NCBI GenBank assembly: GCA_018715065.1
Contig: DVMJ01000053.1
Span: 1 to 30,529, forward strand
Length of the DNA: 30,529 nucleotides
Source of the DNA: Fimiplasma intestinipullorum
Lineage (GTDB): Bacteria > Bacillota_I > Bacilli_A > Erysipelotrichales > Coprobacillaceae
Reading direction: 5' to 3'
A program made the position numbers and the translations under genes. Under the pieces are notes generated by a model. It ran no database searches, had not been told where the DNA came from, and saw nothing but the letters and a program-made list of their open reading frames with translations. Positions 23,914 to 30,529 of this stretch are shown here, piece by piece. Numbering within the stretch: the stretch's first letter is position 1; each line of letters begins with the position of its first letter.

Positions 23914-23935
23914 TATTCAAAAGGGGGAATTCACC

Positions 23936-24166
23936 ATGACACTGGCCGAACTGGAAATTGGTAAAGAAGCAATCATTGTGTCCGTAGGGGGAGAAGGTGC
24001 CTTGCGTCGTCGCTTGCTGGATATGGGGCTGACGCCGCGTACATGTGTCAAAATCGAGAAAATTGCACCCATGGGTGATCCGCTGGAAATGACAGTGCGC
24101 GGTTACTCATTGACTCTGCGTAAAGAGGATGCAGCAAAGATAGAAATAGAGGTGATCGAGGCATGA
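23936..24166 (+). CDS. feoA: FeoA, ferrous iron transport accessory protein
   Basis: A 76-residue SH3-like protein that assists FeoB. It begins MTLAELEIGKEAIIVSVGGEGALRRRLLDMGLTPRTCVKIEKIAPMGDPLEM, a standard FeoA pattern, and ends with VRGYSLTLRKEDAAKIEIE. AAGGGGGAA lies before ATG 23936; the frame is open further upstream to 23804 but that part spans the promoter. Its stop overlaps the feoB start as ATGA, so the two are translationally coupled. Confidence 0.93.
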   Translation: MTLAELEIGKEAIIVSVGGEGALRRRLLDMGLTPRTCVKIEKIAPMGDPLEMTVRGYSLTLRKEDAAKIEIEVIEA

Positions 24167-26166
24167 TCTATGCATTGATTGGAAATCAGAACTGTGGAAA
24201 GACGACCTTATTCAATCAGCTGACAGGCTCAAACCAGCATGTCGGTAATTTTCCGGGGGTTACCGTTGAGAAAAAGAGCGGGGTGATCAAAGGTCATCCT
24301 GATGAGGAAGTCGTCGATCTTCCGGGGATCTATTCGATCACACCTTATTCAAATGAAGAGATTGTAACACGTGACTTTTTGTTGAAGGAAAAACCAAATG
24401 CCATCATCAATATCCTGGATGCAACGAATATTGAGCGGAACCTCTATTTATCGTTGCAACTGATGGAGCTGGGAATACCGATGGTCATTGCTTTAAACAT
24501 GATGGATGAAGTGCGTCATAACGGCGGGACGATTCATGTCCATCGGATGCAGAAAGCTTTAGGCGTACCCATCGTGCCTATCAGCGCCAGTCGAAATGAA
24601 GGGATTGCTGAACTTGTCGAAACGGTGCTGAAGGTTGCTCGGGAAGCCATTGTACCGGAAAAGACCTGTTTTTTTGAAGGGGAACTGGCACACTGCTGTC
24701 AGTCTATTGCTTATCAGCTGGAGAGCCATGCGAAAAAGGCAGATATCCCACTGTCTTTTGCTGTCACTAAGCTCATTGAGATGGATGCAGATACGATTCA
24801 TGCCCTGGCGCTTTCGGATAATGAAGTCAATTTGATTGAACATCTCGTACAGGATCTGGAAAAGTCATTGCAGCTGGATCGTTATGCGATCCTGGCTGAT
24901 CGGCGATATGTTTTTATTGAAAAAGTCACCGCAGAGTGTGTCGTCAAAGGTAAAACAAGCAAGGAGCGTCAGCGCAGTATTCAAATTGATACGATCCTGA
25001 CCCACAAGTATTTAGGGATCCCTATTTTCATTGTCATTATGCTGGTTGTTTTCTTTCTATCCTTCAATGTGATCGGTCAGACTCTGAGCGACTGGATGTC
25101 ATCGGGAATCGACTGGCTGACAGATTGTGTAGCGATGGCTCTAGCCAACTACGGCATGAATCCGGTTGTTCAGTCGTTGGTCATTGACGGTGTTTTTGCA
25201 GGTATTGGCAGTGTCATTACTTTTTTACCAATCGTGGTCACACTGTTCTTCTTTTTGAGCCTGCTGGAGGATTCTGGTTATATGGCCCGCGTCGCTTTCG
25301 TCATGGATAAACTATTAAGAAAAATAGGTTTATCCGGACGCAGCTTTGTTCCGCTGCTGATTGGCTTTGGCTGCAGTGTTCCGGCAATCATGGCAACCCG
25401 TACACTGTCGAGTGAACGGGATCGCAAGATGACCATCATGCTGACACCGTTTATGAGCTGTTCAGCCAAATTACCGATCTATGCGGTCTTTACGAGCGCC
25501 TTTTTTGGAGTCTATGCGCCGTATGTGATGATCCTGCTCTATATATTGGGGATGGTCATTGGAATTATTACAGGTCTTGTTTTGAATGGGACGAGCTTTA
25601 AGGGGAATCCGGTTCCGTTTGTGATGGAACTGCCAAACTATCGTTTGCCTTCCTTAAAGACAGTCCTGCATCTGATGTGGGATAAAGCCAAAGACTTTCT
25701 GGTCAAAGCTTTTACAGTCATCTTTATGGCAACACTGGTCATCTGGTTCTTGCAGACCTTTGATCTGCGTTTGAATGTTGTGAGTGATTCAAAGGATAGT
25801 CTGTTGGCTTTGATCGGACAGTTCTTTGCGCCACTGTTTAGACCGCTTGGTTTCACAGACTGGCGTGTGGCGACAAGCCTGATGGCCGGTTTCTCAGCCA
25901 AGGAAGCAGTGGTCAGTACACTGGCAGTATTGACTGGCACCAGCATGGAAGGTCTTGGCTTGGCTTTACAGAGTCTCTTCACGCCTCTATCTGCTTTTGC
26001 TTTCCTTGTCTTTACGTTACTGTATACGCCTTGTATTGCAACGATTTCGGCTGCCAGCAAGGAATTGGGCTCCTGGTTAAGAGGGCTCAAGATCATGCTG
26101 ATGCAGACCGGAATTGCCTGGATCGTTGGTTTTCTGGTCTATCAGTTAGGGCAGCTGTTGCTATAA
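24163..26166 (+). CDS. feoB: FeoB, GTP-dependent ferrous iron transporter
   Basis: A 667-residue membrane protein that takes up Fe2+. The N-terminal G domain has G1 GNQNCGKTT (7-15), the switch region GNFPGVTVEKKSG, G3 DLPG (52-55) and G4 NMMD (112-115). A helical domain follows, then about ten membrane segments from residue 285 on, with the two Gate-like repeats including GFGCSVPAIMATRTL and SAKEAVVSTLAVL. No C-terminal FeoC is seen in the operon. Overlap with feoA and the shared operator make this a two-gene iron uptake unit. No clear terminator follows; the next gene has its own promoter. Confidence 0.96.
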   Translation: MIYALIGNQNCGKTTLFNQLTGSNQHVGNFPGVTVEKKSGVIKGHPDEEVVDLPGIYSITPYSNEEIVTRDFLLKEKPNAIINILDATNIERNLYLSLQLMELGIPMVIALNMMDEVRHNGGTIHVHRMQKALGVPIVPISASRNEGIAELVETVLKVAREAIVPEKTCFFEGELAHCCQSIAYQLESHAKKADIPLSFAVTKLIEMDADTIHALALSDNEVNLIEHLVQDLEKSLQLDRYAILADRRYVFIEKVTAECVVKGKTSKERQRSIQIDTILTHKYLGIPIFIVIMLVVFFLSFNVIGQTLSDWMSSGIDWLTDCVAMALANYGMNPVVQSLVIDGVFAGIGSVITFLPIVVTLFFFLSLLEDSGYMARVAFVMDKLLRKIGLSGRSFVPLLIGFGCSVPAIMATRTLSSERDRKMTIMLTPFMSCSAKLPIYAVFTSAFFGVYAPYVMILLYILGMVIGIITGLVLNGTSFKGNPVPFVMELPNYRLPSLKTVLHLMWDKAKDFLVKAFTVIFMATLVIWFLQTFDLRLNVVSDSKDSLLALIGQFFAPLFRPLGFTDWRVATSLMAGFSAKEAVVSTLAVLTGTSMEGLGLALQSLFTPLSAFAFLVFTLLYTPCIATISAASKELGSWLRGLKIMLMQTGIAWIVGFLVYQLGQLLL

Positions 26167-26181
26167 GCTGACGCTTTTCAG

Positions 26182-26210
26182 TTTTCAATGATCTGAAATT
26201 GCGTTATAAT
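26182..26210 (+). promoter_or_regulatory. Promoter of the methionine aminopeptidase gene
   Basis: TTTTCA (26182-26187), 17 bases, perfect TATAAT (26205-26210). The -35 has four of six matches. It lies within an inverted repeat (TTTCAG/CTGAAA) that is too loose to call an operator. Confidence 0.65.
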
Positions 26211-26240
26211 ATGAACAAATGAGAAAGTGAGGCCAATGAA

Positions 26241-27113
26241 ATGAAAAAATTAGGTAGAAATGATCCCTGCTGGTGTGGCAGTCACAAAAAATATAAACAA
26301 TGTCATATGGCACTGGATGACAAGCTTCGTTTGCTTTCTATGCGCGGTGAAGAAATTCCCAGCCATGCAATGATTCGTAATGCAGAGCAAATCGAAAAGA
26401 TCAGGGAGAGTGCGAAGATCAACACAGCTGTCCTGGATGAAGTGAGCAAACATATTCACGTCGGGATGACGACACAGGAAATTGATGATATTGTGTATGC
26501 CTTCACGACATCTCATGGGGCGATCCCGGCTCCTTTGAATTATGAAGGGTTTCCTAAGAGTGTCTGTACTTCTGTCAATAATGAGATCTGTCATGGGATT
26601 CCAAGTGATCAGGTCATCTTAAAAGAGGGAGACATTGTCAATGTTGATGTCTCCACGATCTATAATGGTTATTATTCTGATGCCAGCCGCATGTTTTGCA
26701 TTGGAAAAGTCAGCCCAGAAGCCAAACGCTTAGTCGACGTCACCAAAGAATGTCTTTATAAGGGTATTGAAACCGTACGCCCTTTCAGTCATATCGGTGA
26801 TATCGGTGCTGCAATCGAAGCACATGCGAAAGCCAATGGTTATTCGGTGGTCGTGGAGTTTGTTGGGCATGGGGTAGGAATAGATTTCCATGAAGACCCA
26901 ATGGTTCCACACTATGGGGTTGCCGGAACGGGCATGGTGCTTGTTCCCGGAATGACGTTTACGATTGAACCCATGATCAACCAGGGCACGGCATCTTTAT
27001 ACATCGATCGAGAGAACAACTGGACCAGCTATACCAGTGATGGCAAACTGAGTGCCCAGTGGGAACATATGCTTCTGGTTACTGAAGATGGCTATGAAAT
27101 CTTATCAAAGTAG
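26241..27113 (+). CDS. map: Type I methionine aminopeptidase with N-terminal SEC-C zinc domain
   Basis: Removes the initiator methionine from new proteins. Residues about 4-22 form a SEC-C motif (RNDPCWCGSHKKYKQCH), a small zinc-binding unit also found at the SecA C-terminus and proposed to aid ribosome binding. The catalytic domain has the five metal ligands Asp136, Asp147 (SDASRMF), His210 (GHGVG), Glu243 (TIEPM) and Glu275 (QWEH). At 290 residues the length is that of the SEC-C subgroup. AAAGTGAGG precedes ATG 26241. It is not in the ribosomal-protein/secY operon, so it may be a second copy; this cannot be judged from the window. The stop codon lies in the first arm of a terminator. Confidence 0.95.
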   Translation: MKKLGRNDPCWCGSHKKYKQCHMALDDKLRLLSMRGEEIPSHAMIRNAEQIEKIRESAKINTAVLDEVSKHIHVGMTTQEIDDIVYAFTTSHGAIPAPLNYEGFPKSVCTSVNNEICHGIPSDQVILKEGDIVNVDVSTIYNGYYSDASRMFCIGKVSPEAKRLVDVTKECLYKGIETVRPFSHIGDIGAAIEAHAKANGYSVVVEFVGHGVGIDFHEDPMVPHYGVAGTGMVLVPGMTFTIEPMINQGTASLYIDRENNWTSYTSDGKLSAQWEHMLLVTEDGYEILSK

Positions 27114-27133
27114 GGTATAATCCCTACTTTTTT
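27107..27133 (+). terminator. Intrinsic terminator built into the end of map
   Basis: AAAGTAGGG (27107-27115) pairs perfectly with CCCTACTTT (27122-27130) across TATAAT, with T to 27133. The first arm contains the map stop codon TAG. Confidence 0.82.
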
Positions 27134-27160
27134 GCATATGGATAAGCAGGGAGTGAGGAT

Positions 27161-27553
27161 ATGGAAATCAAAGAAAGAGATCTGGAAGTGACATTACCTT
27201 ATATCTTGCGATTATTGGGTCAGCGTTATCATTTTCAAGTGCTTCAGCCAGCAATGAAGATGACAGACGAACAGCTTTATCTTAAAGGCGTCATCGAATA
27301 CGGGCGGATGAAATTTGCTTTCGATACCTGTTTGAAAGCCGGCATTGAGCGGGGCTATCCTTATATAGAAATGGTTCGCGGCAAGGTTGATGGCCCTTGG
27401 CTGAAAGGGGACCTTTATGAATTAGCCAAGCGCTATTTGGGGCATCTTCGTGATATCAAATGGGCAAATTCCCGTCTTTATTTGATGGATTGGGGCAATC
27501 GAGTCAGCCAGCTGACACTAGCGGATGGTATGTTGACCATCGAATTTTTCTAA
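27161..27553 (+). CDS. Protein of unknown function, 130 residues
   Basis: I do not recognise a family. It is a soluble, mixed alpha/beta protein without signal peptide or membrane segment. It begins MEIKERDLEVTLPYILRLLG, contains a GIERGYPYIEMVRGKVDGPW segment and ends with beta-like LTLADGMLTIEFF. GGGAGTGAGG before ATG 27161 is a good ribosome-binding site, and coding quality looks like that of its neighbours. A terminator lies before it and the next gene has its own promoter, so it appears to stand alone, though no clear promoter is visible in the 27-base gap. Confidence 0.7.
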   Translation: MEIKERDLEVTLPYILRLLGQRYHFQVLQPAMKMTDEQLYLKGVIEYGRMKFAFDTCLKAGIERGYPYIEMVRGKVDGPWLKGDLYELAKRYLGHLRDIKWANSRLYLMDWGNRVSQLTLADGMLTIEFF

Positions 27554-27560
27554 ACAAGTT

Positions 27561-27589
27561 TTGCGTTTAGGCCCTTTTATCTGTATAAT
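27561..27589 (+). promoter_or_regulatory. Promoter of the alpha/beta hydrolase gene
   Basis: TTGCGT (27561-27566), 17 bases, perfect TATAAT (27584-27589). Located 8 bases after the preceding stop. Confidence 0.75.
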
Positions 27590-27610
27590 AGAGATTAGGA
27601 GGGAAAAAAG

Positions 27611-28507
27611 ATGAGTTATGTTAAAAAGAGCGCCATTGCCTTAGGGCTTTTAGCAGGGATGGGTGCCTGGAAGATCGGAAAGAAAAAGTATGCCCATTCC
27701 CTTTATGATATGGCATTTTCAATTCATAGACGTCCACCTGATCAAGATAGCTGGTTATATGCCATGCCTTATGAGACATGGCATTTAGAAAATAAATCCC
27801 ATCTGCAGCTGCAGGGTTATTATCTTGACAGACCAGAAGCGGATTTTACCATGGTGATCTTACACGGATATCATGATGATGCTTTCCGCATGAGCAGTTA
27901 TGCGAAAACGTTTTATGAAACATTTAACTGTGATCTGTTTTTACCTGATTTACGTGGACATGGAGCGAGTCAGGGCGATGTAGTCGGATACGGCTGGCTG
28001 GATAAGGAAGATGTCAAGGAATGGCTGGTTCGCTTGCATGAAGCCCATCCTGGCCGTCCAATCGTGCTGTTTGGCCTGAGCATGGGTGGCGCGTGTATCA
28101 CTTACTTAGCCAGTGAGGAACTTGTCAGTGAAGTAAAGTGCCTTGTCGAGGACTGCGGGTACAGCTCGCTTTATCAGGAGCTGGATTTCCAGTGCCGTCA
28201 ATATAATCATTTACCTTTACGTTTGTTTGCGAAAGAAGTGGATGCGATCATTAGACAAAAGGCAGGCTTCAGTATGTATGAAGCGGATGGTCTTGCGAGC
28301 GTGGCGAAGGCACGTCTGCCAATGATGTTTATTCACGGTTTGGATGACGATGTCGTACCAAGCCAAATGGTCTTTGATCTGTATAATGCCTGCAACCAGG
28401 AAAAGCAGCTTTTCTTTGTGAAAGAGGCGGATCACGCCAGTGCATTGCAGGAGGATAAGCGAGCTTATCTGGATGTGCTTAAACAATTTATAGATTCGCA
28501 TTTGTAA
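27611..28507 (+). CDS. Membrane-anchored alpha/beta hydrolase (serine esterase-like)
   Basis: A 298-residue alpha/beta-hydrolase. A short hydrophobic N-terminal segment (about 8-22, AIALGLLAGMGAWKI) followed by lysines suggests a membrane anchor. HGYHDDAFRMSSYAK gives the oxyanion region; LRGHGASQG follows; the nucleophile elbow is GLSMGG with Ser157; the acid is in HGLDDDVVP and the His in ADHAS near residue 278. This matches the serine aminopeptidase/YqkD-type hydrolases of Firmicutes. The substrate is unknown. AGGAGGGAAA precedes ATG 27611. Confidence 0.87.
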   Translation: MSYVKKSAIALGLLAGMGAWKIGKKKYAHSLYDMAFSIHRRPPDQDSWLYAMPYETWHLENKSHLQLQGYYLDRPEADFTMVILHGYHDDAFRMSSYAKTFYETFNCDLFLPDLRGHGASQGDVVGYGWLDKEDVKEWLVRLHEAHPGRPIVLFGLSMGGACITYLASEELVSEVKCLVEDCGYSSLYQELDFQCRQYNHLPLRLFAKEVDAIIRQKAGFSMYEADGLASVAKARLPMMFIHGLDDDVVPSQMVFDLYNACNQEKQLFFVKEADHASALQEDKRAYLDVLKQFIDSHL

Positions 28508-28561
28508 TCCGTTTTTTTACCGTCTAAAACAAAAAATCGGCAAGTTTAGACCTGCTGATCG

Positions 28562-28570
28562 TGGTATGAT
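28562..28570 (+). promoter_or_regulatory. Extended -10 promoter candidate
   Basis: TGG followed by TATGAT (28565-28570) 18 bases before the start codon at 28588. No good -35 is seen at 17 bases; TTTAGA at 28545-28550 is 14 bases away. Confidence 0.45.
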
Positions 28571-28587
28571 AAATAAGAGGTGAGGGT

Positions 28588-29061
28588 ATGACAGAACCAG
28601 AACAGACAGGTTTATTGACCTGTGAGATCACATTGAGTGAACCCTGGCAGTGCGTGGAACTGGAAAAGAGCAGCTATGCTGATCTCGAGCAGATTACCTG
28701 TCCGCATGAAACCTTAGCCAGACTCACAAGCTTGAATGAGGTGTCAGCCTTTTTTAGGGTAACGCGTCACTGGTTAAAGGAAAAGGGCAGATACGTCATA
28801 GAGGTTCTGGATGTGGACAGCATGGAGCCAAAACAGACCTATATCGAAAGTGAAGGGATCGCGTGTCGCATTTATACCTTGGAGGACGATCGGGTCAAGG
28901 TCAAAGATCGCCAGCAGGAGATAACGCTCTTACCGCTGCCTCGCAATATTTTGGGAACGCTGGTTTCTTTGTATGATTTGTCCATCGTCTCCAGGACACT
29001 CTACCAGAAAGATGTGACGGGACCTATACATATTATTTATCACATTCAAAAGGATGCCTGA
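28588..29061 (+). CDS. Protein of unknown function, 157 residues
   Basis: I do not recognise a family. The protein is soluble and strand-rich, with no signal peptide; it contains an HWLKEKGRYVIEVLDVD segment, a central RIYTLEDDRVKVKDRQQE stretch and ends IIYHIQKDA. GAGGTGAGGG before ATG 28588 supports translation. Its stop codon TGA lies in the loop of a bidirectional terminator shared with pyrC. It is preceded by an 80-base gap with a promoter candidate, so it is probably monocistronic. Confidence 0.7.
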   Translation: MTEPEQTGLLTCEITLSEPWQCVELEKSSYADLEQITCPHETLARLTSLNEVSAFFRVTRHWLKEKGRYVIEVLDVDSMEPKQTYIESEGIACRIYTLEDDRVKVKDRQQEITLLPLPRNILGTLVSLYDLSIVSRTLYQKDVTGPIHIIYHIQKDA

Positions 29062-29073
29062 GGGCATCCTTTT
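29048..29073. terminator. Bidirectional terminator shared by convergent genes
   Basis: AAAAGGATGCC (29048-29058) pairs perfectly with GGCATCCTTTT (29063-29073) across TGAG, giving an 11-base-pair stem with A and T tails. It contains the end of the + strand gene and touches the stop of pyrC. Confidence 0.85.
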
Positions 29074-30325
29074 AACGTCGATATACGCATTTTCCGCGTG
29101 CATAGGTGGCTACGATCTGACCGGTAAGCTCCCAGCCCATAAATGGAGAATTGCTGGATCTAGAAGCGAAATGGTCTACTTTCCATTTGGCATTTGGATC
29201 GATCAAAGTAAAGTTGGCTTCATGACCCACCTGCAGACCTTGTTCAAGACCAATAAGTCTGGCCGGATTGAGCGTCATTTTTTCAATCAGCGCAGGCAGA
29301 CTGAGGTAGCCTTTTAAGACGAGTTCCTGATAGCCCAGTGCAAAAGCTGTTTCCAATCCGATGATCCCGCTTGGTGCTTTTTGCAGTGCGACCTGTTTTT
29401 CCTGAGCACTATGCGGTGCATGATCGGTCGCAATCAGATCGAGCGTGCCATCTCTGAGACCTTCGATAATGGCCAGGCGATCACTTTCCTCACGCAAAGG
29501 CGGATTCATTTTGGCAAGACTCTGATATTGAAGGACGGCCTCTTCGTTCAGTGTGAAATGGTGAGGGCAGGCTTCGGCATGCACATGAATGCCCTCTTTT
29601 TTCGCTTGTCTGACGAGTTCAACAGCTTCTTTGCTGGAAATGTGCTGAATGTTGATGATAGCGTCTGTTTCTTTGGCCAGATTGATATCTCGTTCGACCA
29701 TAACGATCTCTGCCATGCGATCGGCGCCTTGAAAGCCCAGTTGACGGGAGATCCTGCCTTCATTGATACCGGCATAACCGATGTAGTGAGGGTCTTCTTC
29801 ATGAAAACTCAACGGCACCTGCAGCTTGCTGGCGAGCTGCATGGCTGCTTTGACAAACCCTTCGTCACGCAAAGGAATGCCATCATCCGTAAAAAGACGG
29901 ACACCGGCTTCTTTTAAACGAACCATGTCTGTAAGCTCACGACCCTGAAAACCGACTGAGATGGCTGCTGCCTGATAGACATGGATCGGCAGCTTTGCCA
30001 TTCTTTGTGTTACTTCCTGATAGCGTTCCACTGTATCGATGATGGGGCGGGTATTTGCCATGCATAGAACATGAGTGTAGCCACCTCGAGCAGCTGATTG
30101 GGCCCCTGTCTGAATGTCTTCTTTATGCGTCTGTCCGGGATCCCGAAAATGGACATGAACATCGACCAGACCGGGACATAATATGAGACCGGTCCCATCG
30201 ATGACTTCCGGATCATTGGGAATATTAGATGAAATATCGCTGATGCGGTCATTTTGAATATGAACATGCGTCACTTTGTCCGTTTGTGTGAGGGGATCGA
30301 TGACGCGTACATTTTGAATAAGCAT
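29072..30325 (-). CDS. pyrC: PyrC, dihydroorotase (type I)
   Basis: Catalyses the third step of pyrimidine synthesis, closing carbamoyl-aspartate to dihydroorotate. It is an amidohydrolase of 417 residues with the metal ligands His57 and His59 in DVHVHFRDPG, TDDG, QHISS, ACPHHF and the catalytic Asp in ATDHAPH. Type I (class with about 420-430 residues) is the Firmicutes form. The gene is alone here, not in a pyr operon. The ribosome-binding site is AAGGAGAG on the - strand; a good promoter lies about 30 bases upstream of the start. There is no room for a PyrR-type attenuator between promoter and gene. Confidence 0.95.
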   Translation of the reverse strand: MLIQNVRVIDPLTQTDKVTHVHIQNDRISDISSNIPNDPEVIDGTGLILCPGLVDVHVHFRDPGQTHKEDIQTGAQSAARGGYTHVLCMANTRPIIDTVERYQEVTQRMAKLPIHVYQAAAISVGFQGRELTDMVRLKEAGVRLFTDDGIPLRDEGFVKAAMQLASKLQVPLSFHEEDPHYIGYAGINEGRISRQLGFQGADRMAEIVMVERDINLAKETDAIINIQHISSKEAVELVRQAKKEGIHVHAEACPHHFTLNEEAVLQYQSLAKMNPPLREESDRLAIIEGLRDGTLDLIATDHAPHSAQEKQVALQKAPSGIIGLETAFALGYQELVLKGYLSLPALIEKMTLNPARLIGLEQGLQVGHEANFTLIDPNAKWKVDHFASRSSNSPFMGWELTGQIVATYARGKCVYRR

Positions 30326-30356
30326 GCTTCTCTCTCCTTATGATATGATTAAATTC

Positions 30357-30385
30357 AATATAGCATAGTTTTGTCTTTTAGGCAA
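30357..30385 (-). promoter_or_regulatory. Promoter of pyrC
   Basis: Read on the - strand: TTGCCT (30385-30380), 17 bases, TATATT (30362-30357) preceded by TGC, an extended -10. The leader is about 25 bases. Confidence 0.72.
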
Positions 30386-30429
30386 ATTCCGATACAAAAA
30401 ATATGAAAGATTATGTATGAGAAAATGAT

Positions 30430-30448
30430 AAAAAAGGGCATAAAGCCC
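30430..30448 (-). terminator. Possible weak terminator, - strand
   Basis: Read on the - strand, GGGC pairs with GCCC across TTTAT (30448-30436), followed by six T (30435-30430). The stem is only four to five base pairs. It could end a - strand transcript coming from beyond the right edge, upstream of the pyrC promoter. Confidence 0.35.
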
Positions 30449-30467
30449 CTACCCCATAAAATGGAGC

Positions 30468-30496
30468 TTTTAAAATCAGGTCCTGTATGGTACAAT
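30468..30496 (+). promoter_or_regulatory. Possible promoter reading out of the window
   Basis: TACAAT (30491-30496) preceded by TGG, an extended -10, with a poor -35 (TTTTAA, 30468-30473). No gene start is visible before the window ends, and the region 30386-30529 otherwise shows no coding frame. Confidence 0.35.
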
Positions 30497-30529
30497 AATG
30501 ATGCAATCCAGTTTAAGCTGTAGCAGTTG

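Noticed and set aside
23885..23935. Fur box at feoA
   Set aside because: The palindrome present has GTTAGC/GCTAAC arms and does not resemble the GATAATGAT-type Fur repeat.
25638..26096. 152-residue open frame on the - strand inside feoB
   Set aside because: Fully antisense to conserved membrane segments of FeoB, with low-complexity composition and no start signals.
26175..26198. TTTCAG/CTGAAA inverted repeat after feoB as a terminator
   Set aside because: No T tract, and it overlaps the -35 of the next promoter.
28509..28540. CCG plus T run pairing with A run plus CGG after the alpha/beta hydrolase gene
   Set aside because: Stem would be almost all A-T with a long loop; not convincing as a terminator.
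29381..29917. 178-residue open frame on the + strand opposite pyrC
   Set aside because: It lies fully inside the well-supported dihydroorotase gene, has no ribosome-binding site and no family features; a reading-frame shadow.
30326..30356. PyrR-type attenuator or other leader control of pyrC
   Set aside because: The leader between promoter and start is about 25 bases, with no hairpin.
1..30529. Mobile elements, CRISPR repeats, tRNA or rRNA genes
   Set aside because: No transposase or integrase, no regularly spaced repeats and no tRNA-like or rRNA sequence was seen on reading either strand.

Overview
The window comes from a spore-forming Bacillota (Firmicutes) chromosome. The gene order ftsW-murG-murB-ftsQ(divIB)-ftsA-ftsZ-spoIIGA-sigE-sigG-ylmC/ymxH is the Bacillus/Clostridium division-sporulation block. 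The other genes (WXG100 proteins, a YitT protein, CsoR, a SEC-C methionine aminopeptidase) also fit a Gram-positive anaerobe. A gut Erysipelotrichia-like lineage is my best guess, but the sequence alone does not settle it. I see no phage, insertion sequence, CRISPR array, rRNA or tRNA. The window is densely packed and mostly on the + strand.

Region 1 (1-5682) is a compact type VII (ESX/Ess-like) secretion locus cut by the left edge. It holds an EssC-type FtsK/SpoIIIE ATPase whose first ATPase module is intact and whose next module has lost its Walker A, then a small YukD/EsaB-like protein, two WXG100-type proteins and a large lipoprotein with a C-terminal Ig-like (Big2) domain. The genes overlap or nearly touch and run straight into ftsW with no visible terminator or promoter.

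Region 2 (5710-14856) is the division and sporulation block. FtsW, MurG and MurB make and polymerise peptidoglycan precursors, and FtsQ, FtsA and FtsZ build the divisome. A terminator after ftsZ separates these from spoIIGA-sigE, the protease and pro-sigma pair of the mother cell, and from sigG, the late forespore sigma. The spoIIGA promoter candidate has an unusually long spacer, as known for Bacillus spoIIG. A good sigma-F-type promoter precedes sigG.

Region 3 (14857-19317) holds a ROK-family sugar kinase without the usual zinc site, then a copper module: a strong promoter with a CsoR-type operator, a CopA ATPase with a CopZ-like domain fused at its C-terminus behind a perfect internal ribosome-binding site, and csoR. 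A Crp/Fnr-type regulator faces a YitT membrane protein, with a 5-4-5 palindrome between them.

Region 4 (19404-30529) is a mixed metabolic and transport stretch: YitT, a PEGL-type cation P-type ATPase, a divergent ADP-ribosylglycohydrolase-like protein missing metal-binding aspartates, FeoA/FeoB ferrous iron uptake under a perfect 7-4-7 palindrome, SEC-C methionine aminopeptidase, an orphan protein, a membrane-anchored alpha/beta hydrolase, another orphan, and dihydroorotase (pyrC) on the - strand. Several intrinsic terminators are folded into the last codons of genes, a sign of strong compaction.
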